Below, piece by piece: positions 23,910-32,685 of a stretch of 64,000 bases of DNA; the first letter of the stretch is position 1, and each line of letters starts with the position of its first letter. The notes beneath the pieces are model-generated. The model was not told where the DNA came from and ran no database searches. It saw only the letters and a program-made list of their open reading frames with translations. This DNA is from Streptomyces pseudovenezuelae (GTDB lineage Bacteria; Actinomycetota; Actinomycetes; Streptomycetales; Streptomycetaceae), in the NCBI RefSeq assembly GCF_029892565.1, contig NZ_JARXVH010000005.1, positions 124,001-188,000 on the forward strand, written 5' to 3'. Both the position numbers and the translations under genes were made by a program.

Positions 23910-24754
23910 GCACCGTCGCCGTACGAACCCCCGCCCGCCGCAAGGGAGTCGGTCTCGGCCTGGTCGCCTGGGTCATCGGCATCGTCTTCTTCCTGCCCAT
24001 CGCCTGGATGGCGCTGACGTCCTTCCACTCGGAGACGGACGCGGCGAAGAACCCGCCCGCCTTCGGCGCCTCCCTCACCCTGGACGGCTACCGCGACTTC
24101 TTCGGCACCGGCGGTGGCGCGAGCCCCTGGCCGGCGCTGATCAACTCGGTCGTGGCGTCGGTGGCATCAACGCTCTTCGTCCTGCTGCTCGCGCTCCCGG
24201 CGGCGTACGCGCTGTCGCTGCGGCCGGTGAAGAAGTGGACGGACGTCCTGTTCTTCTTCCTGTCGACCAAGATGCTGCCGGTGGTGGCCGGGCTGCTGCC
24301 GATCTACCTGTTCGCCAAGAACACGCACATGCTCGACAACATCTGGCTGCTGGTCATCCTCTACACCTCCATGAACCTGCCGATCGCGGTGTGGATGATG
24401 CAGTCGTTCCTCGCCGAGGTGCCGGTGGCGATCATCGAGGCGGCAAGGGTGGACGGAGCACGCCTTCCGACGATCCTCGCGCGCGTGGTGGCCCCGATCG
24501 CCCTGCCGGGCATCGCGGCGACCGCCCTGATCTGCTTCATCTTCAGCTGGAACGAGCTGCTGTTCGCCCGGGTCCTGACGGGGGTGGTGGCCGAGACCGC
24601 GCCCGTCTTCCTGACCGGCTTCATCACCAGCCAGGGCCTGTTCCTGGCGAAGGTGTGCGCCGCGTCACTCGTGATCTCCCTGCCGGTGCTCGCCGCGGGG
24701 TTCGCCGCCCAGGACAAGCTGGTCCAGGGCCTGTCGCTGGGAGCCGTCAAATGA
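23906..24754 (+). CDS. ABC polyol/sugar permease (MalG-type)
   Basis: 282 aa from ATG 23906, overlapping the previous stop. Six predicted membrane segments; first segment about residues 18-36. The EAA loop reads E-A-A-R-V-D-G-A-R-L-P-T-I. The C-terminus Q-G-L-S-L-G-A-V-K is typical of MalG-like subunits. Its stop overlaps the start of the dehydrogenase gene, so import and first oxidation are translated together. Confidence 0.92.
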   Translation: MSTVAVRTPARRKGVGLGLVAWVIGIVFFLPIAWMALTSFHSETDAAKNPPAFGASLTLDGYRDFFGTGGGASPWPALINSVVASVASTLFVLLLALPAAYALSLRPVKKWTDVLFFFLSTKMLPVVAGLLPIYLFAKNTHMLDNIWLLVILYTSMNLPIAVWMMQSFLAEVPVAIIEAARVDGARLPTILARVVAPIALPGIAATALICFIFSWNELLFARVLTGVVAETAPVFLTGFITSQGLFLAKVCAASLVISLPVLAAGFAAQDKLVQGLSLGAVK

Positions 24755-25740
24755 AGGCCGCCGTCATCGAGTCCGTGGGCCGCGCCGTCGTCACCGAGGT
24801 CCCCGACCCGACGCCGGGCCCGCGCGAGGTCGTCGTGGAGGTCGCCGCGTGCGGCCTGTGCGGCACCGATCTGCACATCCTGCAGGGCGAGTTCGCGCCC
24901 AAGCTGCCGATCGTGCCGGGGCACGAGTTCGCCGGGCAGGTGGTCGGGGTCGGCACCCAGGTCACCGAGATCGCGGTCGGCGACCGGGTCGCGGTCGACC
25001 CGTCGCTGTACTGCTACGAGTGCCGTTACTGCCGCGACGGACACAACAACCTGTGCGAGCGGTGGGCCGCGATCGGCGTCACCACCGCCGGCGGCGCCGC
25101 CCAGTTCGCGGTGGCGCCCGTCGCGAACTGCGTGAAGCTGCCCGAGCACGTCCGCACCCAGGACGCGGCCCTGGTGGAGCCCCTGTCGTGCGCGGTGCGC
25201 GGCTACGACGTCCTCAAGTCGCGCCTCGGCGCGCACGTGCTGATCTACGGCTCGGGAACGATGGGCCTGATGATGCTGGAGCTGGCCAAGCGGACCGGCG
25301 CGGCGAGCGTGGACGTCGTGGACCTGAACGCGGCCCGCCTGGAGACGGCGCAACGGCTCGGAGTGTCGGGCTCAGCGGCCAACCCGGACGAGCTGGACCG
25401 GCCGCAGGGCTGGGACGTCGTGATCGACGCCACGGGCAACGCGGCGGCCATCCAGGACGGTCTGGGCCGGGTGTCCAAGGCGGGCACGTTCCTGCAGTTC
25501 GGCGTCGCCGACTACGCGACCCGGGTCACCATCGACCCGTACCGCATCTACAACCAGGAGATCACGATCACGGGATCGATGGCGGTGCTCCACAGCTTCG
25601 AGCGAGCGGCGGAGCTGTTCGCGAACGGGGTTCTGGACCCGGAGATCTTCATCAGCGACCGGATCCCGCTGGAGCGGTACCCGCAGGCGCTGGAGCAGTT
25701 CGCGGCCGGGGTGGGACGCAAGATCATCGTCGTCCCGTAG
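24751..25740 (+). CDS. Zinc-dependent polyol/sugar dehydrogenase (MDR family)
   Basis: 329 aa. Medium-chain dehydrogenase: catalytic zinc ligands Cys in A-C-G-L-C-G-T-D (about 36) and His-Glu in G-H-E-F-A-G; structural zinc cysteines in the C-x2-C-x2-C-x7-C cluster near residues 89-103; NAD-binding G-S-G-T-M-G near 168. It probably oxidises the polyol brought in by the co-transcribed transporter to a ketose. It resembles sorbitol/threonine-type dehydrogenases. The ATG overlaps the permease stop. Exact substrate is not deducible. Confidence 0.9.
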   Translation: MKAAVIESVGRAVVTEVPDPTPGPREVVVEVAACGLCGTDLHILQGEFAPKLPIVPGHEFAGQVVGVGTQVTEIAVGDRVAVDPSLYCYECRYCRDGHNNLCERWAAIGVTTAGGAAQFAVAPVANCVKLPEHVRTQDAALVEPLSCAVRGYDVLKSRLGAHVLIYGSGTMGLMMLELAKRTGAASVDVVDLNAARLETAQRLGVSGSAANPDELDRPQGWDVVIDATGNAAAIQDGLGRVSKAGTFLQFGVADYATRVTIDPYRIYNQEITITGSMAVLHSFERAAELFANGVLDPEIFISDRIPLERYPQALEQFAAGVGRKIIVVP

Positions 25741-25824
25741 GGGTCCTGACCTGGGGTTCCGGGGAGCGGGCGGATTGGCCGCTTGGTAAGGGAACAGTAA
25801 AGCGACCTCGCTCGTTCTCCGGGC

Positions 25825-27051
25825 ATGACAGCTATGACCCCCGGCTCGAACATCCCTCTCTCCACCGCCCGCGTGGCGGTGGACGTCGCCGCCCCGGTGC
25901 GGCTCGACGTTTCGGGCCTGCTGCTCACCGCCGACGGCAAGGTGCGCTCGGACGACGACTTCATCTTCTACAACCAGCCGACGGGACCGGGTGTGACCTA
26001 CCGGTCGGGCGGCGGTACGGCACCGGACGCGATCGTCGTCGACACGGCGGCGGTCCCGCCCGGCATCGAGAAGATCGTGGTCACCGCCAGCCCGGACGCC
26101 CAGGGCCAGACCTTCCAGGGCGTCGAGCCCACGGCCACGATCCGCGGCGCGGACGACAACAGCGTGCTGGCCACGTTCACGCCCCCGCAGCTCGGCACCG
26201 AGACGGCGCTGGTGATCGTGGAGATCTACCTGCGCAACGGCGCGTGGAAGGCCCGCGCGGTGGGCCAGGGCTACGCCAACGGGCTGGCGGGCATCGCCAC
26301 GGACTTCGGCGTGACGGTGGAGGAGCCCGCCCCGGCCGCGGCAGCCCCGCCGCAGCCCATGCCCACGCCCACGCTCCAGACACCGGTGGCCCCGCCGGCC
26401 CCGTCGCTGTCCCGCACCCCGCCGCCGCCCCCGGCCGCGCCGCCCGCCCCCGCGGCCGCCGCCCCGGGCACCGGGAAGATCAACCTCGACAAGGGCCGCG
26501 TCAGCCTCCAGAAGAACCAGACGGTCTCCCTGGTCAAGGGCGGCCGCCCGCTGCTCTCCCAGGTCAAGATGGGCCTCGGCTGGGAGCCTGCCTACCGCGG
26601 CAAGGACATCGACCTCGACGCGTCGGTCATCGCCTACGGCCCGCAGCGCAACCACATCGACAGCTGTTACTTCGGCAAGCTGTCGATCCTCAACGGCGCG
26701 ATCAAGCACTCCGGCGACAACCTCACGGGCGAGGGCGGTGGCGACGACGAGGTGATCGTGGTCGACCTCGGCCGCATCCCCCAGGAGGTCAGCGGCCTGG
26801 TCTTCACGGTCAACTCCTTCACCGGCCAGAAGTTCACCGAGGTCGCCAAGGCCTACTGCCGCCTGATCGACGCCGCCACCGGCGAGGAGCTCGTCCGCTT
26901 CGACCTCACCAACGCCGAGGCCCAGACCGGCGTGATGATGGCCAAACTCGTCCGTCAGTTCTCCGGCGAGTGGGACATGACGGCGATGGGCAACTTCGTG
27001 AAGTCCCGCACGGTACGGGGGATGGTGAAGCCGGCGGCGCAGTCGCTGTAG
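25825..27051 (+). CDS. TerD family protein with two TerD domains
   Basis: 408 aa, cytoplasmic. Two TerD (calcium-binding stress) domains, about 5-165 and 222-395, are joined by a Pro/Ala-rich linker of about 60 residues. Calcium-type acidic motifs are seen in both: D-D-D-F-I-F-Y-N-Q-P in the first, D-L-D-A-S and G-G-D-D-E-V-I-V-V-D-L in the second. TerD proteins belong to tellurite-resistance/stress clusters and are numerous in Streptomyces, where some affect differentiation. This copy stands alone, ending at a bidirectional terminator. Single-gene context gives no further clue to role. Confidence 0.88.
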   Translation: MTAMTPGSNIPLSTARVAVDVAAPVRLDVSGLLLTADGKVRSDDDFIFYNQPTGPGVTYRSGGGTAPDAIVVDTAAVPPGIEKIVVTASPDAQGQTFQGVEPTATIRGADDNSVLATFTPPQLGTETALVIVEIYLRNGAWKARAVGQGYANGLAGIATDFGVTVEEPAPAAAAPPQPMPTPTLQTPVAPPAPSLSRTPPPPPAAPPAPAAAAPGTGKINLDKGRVSLQKNQTVSLVKGGRPLLSQVKMGLGWEPAYRGKDIDLDASVIAYGPQRNHIDSCYFGKLSILNGAIKHSGDNLTGEGGGDDEVIVVDLGRIPQEVSGLVFTVNSFTGQKFTEVAKAYCRLIDAATGEELVRFDLTNAEAQTGVMMAKLVRQFSGEWDMTAMGNFVKSRTVRGMVKPAAQSL

Positions 27052-27073
27052 CGGCACGGAGTACGACACCTGT

Positions 27074-27099
27074 GGGGCGCCCTGGATCGAGGGCGCCCC
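27074..27099. terminator. Bidirectional terminator hairpin
   Basis: GGGGCGCCCT and AGGGCGCCCC form a perfect 10-bp stem with a 6-nt loop between the convergent TerD and TetR genes, followed on the plus strand by TCCGTTT. Confidence 0.75.
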
Positions 27100-27126
27100 T
27101 CCGTTTCCGGGTGCGGCCCGGAACGG

Positions 27127-27705
27127 TCAGTCCTCCGCCCCCGGCCGCAACCCGTCCGTCAGCAAGGACAGATAGCGGCGGATCTGCCCGCCCTGCTTGT
27201 CGGCCATTTCCGACGCCGTGGCCACCCCGTGGGCCAGCCGGAGCAGTTCGATCGGCTCGATGTCCTCCCGTAGGACGCCCTCCCGCTGTGCCGCCTCCAT
27301 CAGGCGGCCCATCGCGCCCTTCACCGACGTACCGCAGGCGGTGACCGCCGCCGAGCTGCCGTCCGTGACGGCCGAGCCCAACAGGGCCTTCATGCCGCGG
27401 ACTTGGATCGTGCCGACGCAGAGTTCGTTGAGCCACTCCACCAGCGCCTCGCCGGGCGGCAGTTGTTCGGCCAGTTCGTCGGCCCGGCCCGCCAGCGCCT
27501 CGATGCGGTCGACGTACGCGGCCTCCAACAGGGCCTGCCGGGTGGGGAAATGGCGGTAGAGCGTGCCGGAGCCGACGCCCGCGCGCTTGGCGATGTCGTC
27601 GAGAGACGCGTTCTCCCCGTGCTCGGCGAAGGACTCCGCCGCCACCTTCAGCAGCCGCTCGTAGTTGCGCCGGGCGTCCGCGCGCATGGGTCTGACCTGC
27701 GCCAT
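27127..27705 (-). CDS. TetR family regulator of the adjacent efflux pump
   Basis: 192 aa. Helix-turn-helix I-A-K-R-A-G-V-G-S-G-T-L-Y-R-H-F-P-T-R (about 38-56) and an SbtR-like C-terminal ligand domain. The start at 27705 lies 138 bp from the divergent DHA2 transporter, with a 16-bp-arm inverted repeat between. The layout is the classic repressor/efflux pair, with a drug or metabolite as inducer. Confidence 0.9.
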   Translation of the reverse strand: MAQVRPMRADARRNYERLLKVAAESFAEHGENASLDDIAKRAGVGSGTLYRHFPTRQALLEAAYVDRIEALAGRADELAEQLPPGEALVEWLNELCVGTIQVRGMKALLGSAVTDGSSAAVTACGTSVKGAMGRLMEAAQREGVLREDIEPIELLRLAHGVATASEMADKQGGQIRRYLSLLTDGLRPGAED

Positions 27706-27724
27706 CCAGATACTCCTTGCGAAC

Positions 27725-27773
27725 CGGGGACCGTCTCCGTATCTTACCGAGTACTAAACGGAGACAGTCCCCG
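27725..27773. promoter_or_regulatory. Long inverted repeat, TetR operator region
   Basis: Arms of 16 bp at 27725-27740 and 27758-27773 (CGGGGACCGTCTCCGT against ACGGAGACAGTCCCCG) match in 15 of 16 positions around a 17-bp spacer. The spacing could place two repressor dimers over divergent promoters of the TetR and efflux genes. Confidence 0.65.
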
Positions 27774-27842
27774 CTTATCTCTGCGGGCAGTCCGTGCTGC
27801 CCGCACGCCTTTCACACGGGGACGCCAGACCGGGAGAACTCC

Positions 27843-29285
27843 ATGTCCACCCCGTCCGCACCGTCCACCACCCCCGATGCTCTCTCCGCACCACCCCGAC
27901 CCGCCAGGCTCGGCACCGTCCTCTTCGTCGTCGTCACCGCCTATCTGATGGTCGGCGTCGACTCCACCGTCGTCAACGTCGCACTGCCCGACATCCAGAA
28001 GGACCTCGACTTCAGCCCCACCGGCCTGTCCTGGGTCCTCAACGCCTACACGCTCGCCTTCGGCGGGCTGCTCCTGCTGGGCGGCCGGGTCGGAGACATC
28101 GTCGGCCGCCGCCGTACGCTCACGATCGGCGTCCTGCTCTTCGCGATGTCCTCCCTGCTCGGCGGACTCGCCACCGACAGCGCCTGGCTGCTCGCGGCCC
28201 GCGCACTGCAGGGCATGGGCGCCGCGCTCATCGCACCCAACACGCTCGCCCTGATCACCACCAACTTCCCGGAGGGCCCGCGCCGTCACCACGCGCTCGG
28301 CATCTACACCTCCATGGCCGGCATCGGCGCCTCGATAGGCCTGGTCATCGGCGGCATGCTGACCTCCTGGGCGTCCTGGCGCTGGGCCCTGCTGATCAAC
28401 GTGCCGATCGGCGTCGGGGTAGCCCTCGCCCTGCCCCGCTTCGTCACCGAGACCCCGCGTCACGCAGGGCAGTTCGACGCGGCGGGCGCGCTCACCGGCA
28501 CTGCCGGGATGACCTCGCTGGTGTACGCGTTCATCCGGGTCTCCTCCGACGGCTGGGGCGACCTCCAGGCGCAGCTCGGATTCAGCGCGGCGGCGGCCCT
28601 GCTGGCGGGCTTCACCCTGGTCGAGTCCCGCGCCGCCCAACCGATCATGCCGCTGCGCCTGTTCGCCGACCGCAACCGCGCGGGTGGCTACGCGGGCGTC
28701 CTGCTGCTGCCGGCGGGCATGTTCGGCGCGTTCTACTTCCTCACCCTGATCAGCCAACGGGTCCTGGACTACAGCCCGTTGCGCGCGGGCTTCGCCTTCC
28801 TGCCGATGACCCTGGCACTCTTCACGGTAGTCCGCTTCGTACCGCGCCTCCTGGCCCGCTTCGGCGCCAAGCCGATCCTCCTCACCGGCATGGCCCTGCT
28901 CGTCACAGCGGCGGGGTGGCTCTGGCAACTCCGCCCCGGTGACGGCTACTTGACCGGCCTCTTCGGCCCGCTCCTCCTGATGGGCATGGGCGTCGGCCTC
29001 AGCTTCATGCCCCTCAACGCGACGATCCTCGCGGGCATCGGGCCCCGCGAGGCGGGCGCCGCGTCAGGCCTCCTCCAGACCCTGCAGTGGCTCGGCGGCA
29101 CCCTCGGCCTGTCCATCCTGGTCACGGTCTTCGGCACGGCGACCCGGCACGCGACCGGGTCACCGACCGACATCCTCGTCCATGGCTCGGCCCGCGCGTT
29201 CGGCGTCGGAGCTCTGATCGCCCTGACCGCGCTGCTGGTGTCGGCGTTCGTGATCACCGGCAGGAAGACCGAGGAGGCTGCCTAG
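27843..29285 (+). CDS. MFS multidrug efflux transporter (DHA2, EmrB/QacA type)
   Basis: 480 aa from ATG 27843 with GGGAGAA upstream. About fourteen membrane segments. DHA2 signatures: D-S-T-V-V-N-V-A-L-P-D-I in the first segment (motif D1) and G-R-V-G-D-I-V-G-R-R-R (motif A). It likely exports a toxic compound or antibiotic under the divergent TetR repressor. Its TAG stop shares bases with the TAG stop of the convergent ACC deaminase gene in a CTAG, a 4-bp tail-to-tail overlap. Confidence 0.92.
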   Translation: MSTPSAPSTTPDALSAPPRPARLGTVLFVVVTAYLMVGVDSTVVNVALPDIQKDLDFSPTGLSWVLNAYTLAFGGLLLLGGRVGDIVGRRRTLTIGVLLFAMSSLLGGLATDSAWLLAARALQGMGAALIAPNTLALITTNFPEGPRRHHALGIYTSMAGIGASIGLVIGGMLTSWASWRWALLINVPIGVGVALALPRFVTETPRHAGQFDAAGALTGTAGMTSLVYAFIRVSSDGWGDLQAQLGFSAAAALLAGFTLVESRAAQPIMPLRLFADRNRAGGYAGVLLLPAGMFGAFYFLTLISQRVLDYSPLRAGFAFLPMTLALFTVVRFVPRLLARFGAKPILLTGMALLVTAAGWLWQLRPGDGYLTGLFGPLLLMGMGVGLSFMPLNATILAGIGPREAGAASGLLQTLQWLGGTLGLSILVTVFGTATRHATGSPTDILVHGSARAFGVGALIALTALLVSAFVITGRKTEEAA

Positions 29286-30298
29286 AACAGCGCGCTGTAC
29301 GCGTTCAGCGCGGGCTGTCCCCCGAGGTGGGCGTAGAGCACCGTGGAGTCGGCGGCGATCTCGCCGCGGGCCACCAGGTCGACCATCCCGGCCATCGACT
29401 TGCCCTCGTACACGGGGTCGGTGACCATCCCCTCGGTGCGGGCGGCGAGGCGCATCGCGTCCAGGGTGGTCTCGTCCGGGATGCCGTAGATGCCGGCGTG
29501 ATAGCGGTCGTCCAGTTCGACGTCGTCGACGGTCAACTCCCGCTTGACTCCGATCAGTTCGCCGGTGCGCTGCGCGATCCGGGCCACCTGCTCGCGGGTC
29601 TCGGCGGGCTTCGCCGAGGCGTCTATGCCGAGCACGCGGCGCTCGCGCCCGCCCGCCTCCTCGATCGCCCGGAACCCGGCGACCATGCCGGCCTGGGTGG
29701 AGCCGGTCACCGAGCACACCACCACGGTGTCGAAGAAGACGCCCAGCTCCTGTTCCTGCCGGGCGACTTCGTGGGCCCAGTTGGCGAAGCCGAGGCCGCC
29801 GAGCGGGTGGTCGGAGGCGCCGGCCGGGATGGCGTACGGCTTGCCGCCCGACTCCTCGACCTCGCGCAGCGCCTGCTCCCAGCTCTCCTTGAAGCCGATA
29901 CCGAACCCGGCCTTCACCAGCCGTACGTCCGCTCCGGCCAGCCGGCTGATCAGGATGTTGCCGACCTTGTCGTAGACCGAGTCGGGCCACTCCACCCAAC
30001 TCTCCTGGATCAGCACGCACTTGAGCCCGGCGCGGGCGGCGCAGGCCGCGACCTGGCGGGTGTGGTTGGACTGCACGCCGCCGATCGAGACGAGGGTGTC
30101 GCAGCCCTTGGCGATCGCGTCGGCGACCAGGTACTCCAGCTTGCGGGTCTTGTTCCCGCCGTACGCGACACCGGAGTTGCAGTCCTCGCGCTTGGCCCAG
30201 AGGGAGGCGCCGCCGAGGTGGGCGGTGAGGCGCTCCAGCGGGTGCACCGGGGAGGGGCCGAAGAGGAGCGGGTAACGGTCGTACGAGGAAAGGGACAT
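29282..30298 (-). CDS. acdS: 1-aminocyclopropane-1-carboxylate deaminase
   Basis: 338 aa. PLP enzyme converting ACC, the ethylene precursor of plants, to 2-oxobutyrate and ammonia. The PLP lysine is Lys50 in G-G-N-K-T-R-K, and Ser77 is in V-Q-S-N-H. The residues that separate true ACC deaminase from D-cysteine desulfhydrase are present: Y-E-G-K with Glu298 and A-H-L-G-G with Leu325, corresponding to Glu295 and Leu322 of the characterised Pseudomonas enzyme. Length is exactly that of the family. A GntR regulator lies 27 bp upstream in the same direction. The enzyme fits a plant-associated lifestyle together with the pectin locus. Confidence 0.9.
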   Translation of the reverse strand: MSLSSYDRYPLLFGPSPVHPLERLTAHLGGASLWAKREDCNSGVAYGGNKTRKLEYLVADAIAKGCDTLVSIGGVQSNHTRQVAACAARAGLKCVLIQESWVEWPDSVYDKVGNILISRLAGADVRLVKAGFGIGFKESWEQALREVEESGGKPYAIPAGASDHPLGGLGFANWAHEVARQEQELGVFFDTVVVCSVTGSTQAGMVAGFRAIEEAGGRERRVLGIDASAKPAETREQVARIAQRTGELIGVKRELTVDDVELDDRYHAGIYGIPDETTLDAMRLAARTEGMVTDPVYEGKSMAGMVDLVARGEIAADSTVLYAHLGGQPALNAYSALF

Positions 30299-30325
30299 GA
30301 GACCTCCAGGGTCGGTCGGCCGGAG

Positions 30326-30973
30326 TCAGCCGGCGTCGGCCAGGTCGGCGAGGGTGTGCCAGATGTTGGCCGTGACGCGGACCGCGCCGTCCGTGTCACC
30401 GTCGGCGCAGGCCTCGATCAGCCGCTCGTGCAGCCCGGCCGAACGGCACGAACCGCCCTCGCCGAAGCGCCGTCGCTCCAGTCGGCGGATGAGCGGGGTG
30501 TAGCGGGCGACGGTGGCGGCGGCCGCGCGGTTGCCGCTCACCCGCACCAGTACGTCGTGGAGTTCGTCGTCGGCACGCAGGGCCGCGTCCACGTCACCGC
30601 CGGCCACGGCGAGGGCGAACCGCCCGTTGGCCGCGCGCATCGCGTCAAGGTCCGCCGCCCGCAACCGGGGTACGGCGACCCGGGTGACCAACTCGTGCAT
30701 GGCCCCGACCACGGCGGCGGCGTCCCGCACCTCGGCGGCCACGACCGGTGTCACCCGCGTATAGCTCTGCGGCTTGCTCTCCAGCAGCCCCTCGTCCACC
30801 AGCCGCGAGAACGCCTCCCGCACCGGCGCCCGCGACAACCCGAGCCGCTCGGCGAGATCGGCGTCCCGCACCACCGCCCCGGGCTCGATCTCCCCGGCCA
30901 CGATGGCGTCACGGATCGCTGCGTAGGCGCGGTCCCTGAGGAGGGTGCGCGGGACGGGTCGCAGGGCTTCCAT
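30326..30973 (-). CDS. GntR/FCD regulator upstream of acdS
   Basis: 215 aa. Winged helix (about 10-75) with L-A-E-R-L-G-L-S-R-A-P-V-R-E-A-F-S, then the FCD ligand domain, with likely metal-binding histidines in M-H-E-L, D-E-L-H-D and L-H-E-R. It is co-directional with acdS at 27 bp, so it likely controls it and may sense ACC, an amino acid or a keto acid. AGAT-N4-ATCT at 30987-30998, just upstream of its start, is a possible weak operator. In Proteobacteria acdS is usually governed by an Lrp-type AcdR, so GntR control is the actinobacterial variant. Confidence 0.87.
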   Translation of the reverse strand: MEALRPVPRTLLRDRAYAAIRDAIVAGEIEPGAVVRDADLAERLGLSRAPVREAFSRLVDEGLLESKPQSYTRVTPVVAAEVRDAAAVVGAMHELVTRVAVPRLRAADLDAMRAANGRFALAVAGGDVDAALRADDELHDVLVRVSGNRAAAATVARYTPLIRRLERRRFGEGGSCRSAGLHERLIEACADGDTDGAVRVTANIWHTLADLADAG

Positions 30974-31014
30974 GAACTGAAATGTTAGATGTCGATCTCC
31001 CGATGGGCAAGGGT

Positions 31015-31047
31015 GTGGCCCGCACCCCCCGTGGAAGTGCGGGCCAC
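31015..31047 (-). terminator. Terminator hairpin after the Ro60-like gene
   Basis: GTGGCCCGCAC (31015-31025) and GTGCGGGCCAC (31037-31047) form a perfect 11-bp stem with an 11-nt loop just past the stop of the TROVE gene. Confidence 0.7.
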
Positions 31048-31057
31048 GCTTCGGTGC

Positions 31058-32638
31058 TCAGGCCGCCCAGGGCCAGTCGGCGTCCTGGGCCGCTTCGAGC
31101 AGCGGAACCATCCGGAAGGCCGCGTCGCCGAGGCCCCCGAAGGTGTGCCGGTTCGCCTTGCCCGACGGGCCGTGGCCCGCCCGGTACCCGGCGAGGTTCC
31201 AGGTGTAGACCGGGATGTGCGCCGGCACCTGCTGGGTCGGGTCGCCGTGCCGGTTGTACGTGTACTGCTCGTCGGTGACGATCAGCACCCGGTCCTGCCC
31301 CCGGTAGTGCGCGCGGATCGCCGAGGTGGTGTCGGTGCCGCCCAGGTCGCCGAAGCGGTCCAGGATCTTCAGCACCGACTCGTCCCTGCGGAAGTCCAGG
31401 CGCCGGCTCGTGGTGCCGAACTCGACGAGATCCGCGTCCGCCGCCCGCAGCGCGAGCGCCGTACCGAAGATCGCCGCCGCGTCGGCCCGGTTGAGCTCCG
31501 AACGGTCGGACAGCCGCGCCCACATCGAGCCCGACCGGTCCACCAGCACCAGCGTCCGCCCGGGCAGCGCGGGCACGTTGGCCAGCGAGTGGCCGAGCGC
31601 CCGCTCCAGCGGGTACGCCCAGCGCAGCGAGGGCGCGTGCCGGTACGCGGCGAGGTACCGGAAGGGGAACTGCCGCGAGCGCGCGACCTCCGCCGGGTCG
31701 CTGATCCGCGCGGCGACCCGCTCCGCGACCTCGTCGGAGACACCCGCCTCGTCGAAGTTCCGCAGATTCCGGACGAGCGCCATGGCCCCCATGGACGGGA
31801 TGACGGCCTCCCAGGCCGCCTTGGCCATCGGGCCCTGGAGCCAGCCGGCCAGCGCCTCCCACGTCACCCCGGCGGCGGCGAGCCGCTCGGCACCGCCCTC
31901 GGAGGTGACGACGGCACGCCGGTCCTCGACCGGTACGGCCATCAACTCGCGGTGCGCCGCGAGCACATGGTCGGACGCGGGCGGCACCGCGGTGTCCGGG
32001 TGGTGCCGGCGGTCGAGGGCGTACCGGAACAGCTCGCCCTGCCACGGCTTGTCCGGGTCCGGGGCCGCGTGCACGAGGTTGAGGATGTCGCCGAAGCGGT
32101 AACCCTTGGACGCGGTGTCGTACTTCAGCAGCGACTTGCCGCTGTAGAGACGCCGTACGGCATCGGCGATACCGCGCTTGACGGGCTTCGGGACGGCACG
32201 GCCGTACAACGAGGTCCAGTACGCGAGCAGTTCACCGGGCTCGTCGGGACGCCGCAGTACGGAGGCCACGACCTGACGGTTCGACGGGCCGTCGGTGACG
32301 CCGACGTCGAGGCGTGCCTTGACGTACTCGGCGGCACCCACGATCGAGGCGGTCCGCAGGTTGCCCTCGCCACGCAGCCAGCCGAGCAGACCGGCCGTCC
32401 AGGTCGGGTCCTCGACGGCGAGCCGGCGGACGAGCCGCGCGTAGCGGTCGTCGCGGTCGGTGCCTCTCTCGTAGAAGGTCTGCTGCGACACGAAGTTGGC
32501 GACGGCGAGCAGAAAGAGCTCGGAGCGCGCGTCCCGCTCACGGCCACGGCCGCCCTCGTAGGTACGGAGCACCTGACCCGTGGAGGTGACGCGGGAAACG
32601 GGCTGCGCGCGGGCGGCCTTCCTGTTGAATCGCGACAT
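31058..32638 (-). CDS. rsr: Ro60-like TROVE domain RNA-binding protein (Rsr)
   Basis: 526 aa from ATG 32638, with GGGGGAA upstream; a longer in-frame reading would enter the RNA element described upstream. The TROVE module of HEAT-like helical repeats (about 10-350) forms the ring that binds misfolded and Y RNAs in Ro60. The C-terminal von Willebrand A domain has a MIDAS motif D-R-S-G-S-M-W with Asp367, Ser369 and Ser371. Bacterial Rsr proteins (Deinococcus, Salmonella) bind Y RNAs that tether them to polynucleotide phosphorylase for structured-RNA decay. Two Y-RNA-like elements lie immediately upstream on the same strand, which strongly supports the role. No RtcB ligase gene is adjacent. Confidence 0.93.
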   Translation of the reverse strand: MSRFNRKAARAQPVSRVTSTGQVLRTYEGGRGRERDARSELFLLAVANFVSQQTFYERGTDRDDRYARLVRRLAVEDPTWTAGLLGWLRGEGNLRTASIVGAAEYVKARLDVGVTDGPSNRQVVASVLRRPDEPGELLAYWTSLYGRAVPKPVKRGIADAVRRLYSGKSLLKYDTASKGYRFGDILNLVHAAPDPDKPWQGELFRYALDRRHHPDTAVPPASDHVLAAHRELMAVPVEDRRAVVTSEGGAERLAAAGVTWEALAGWLQGPMAKAAWEAVIPSMGAMALVRNLRNFDEAGVSDEVAERVAARISDPAEVARSRQFPFRYLAAYRHAPSLRWAYPLERALGHSLANVPALPGRTLVLVDRSGSMWARLSDRSELNRADAAAIFGTALALRAADADLVEFGTTSRRLDFRRDESVLKILDRFGDLGGTDTTSAIRAHYRGQDRVLIVTDEQYTYNRHGDPTQQVPAHIPVYTWNLAGYRAGHGPSGKANRHTFGGLGDAAFRMVPLLEAAQDADWPWAA

Positions 32639-32685
32639 GTTGAATTCCCCCGAATTCACTTCTGTTTCGGAGGGAGTGCGCGGCA

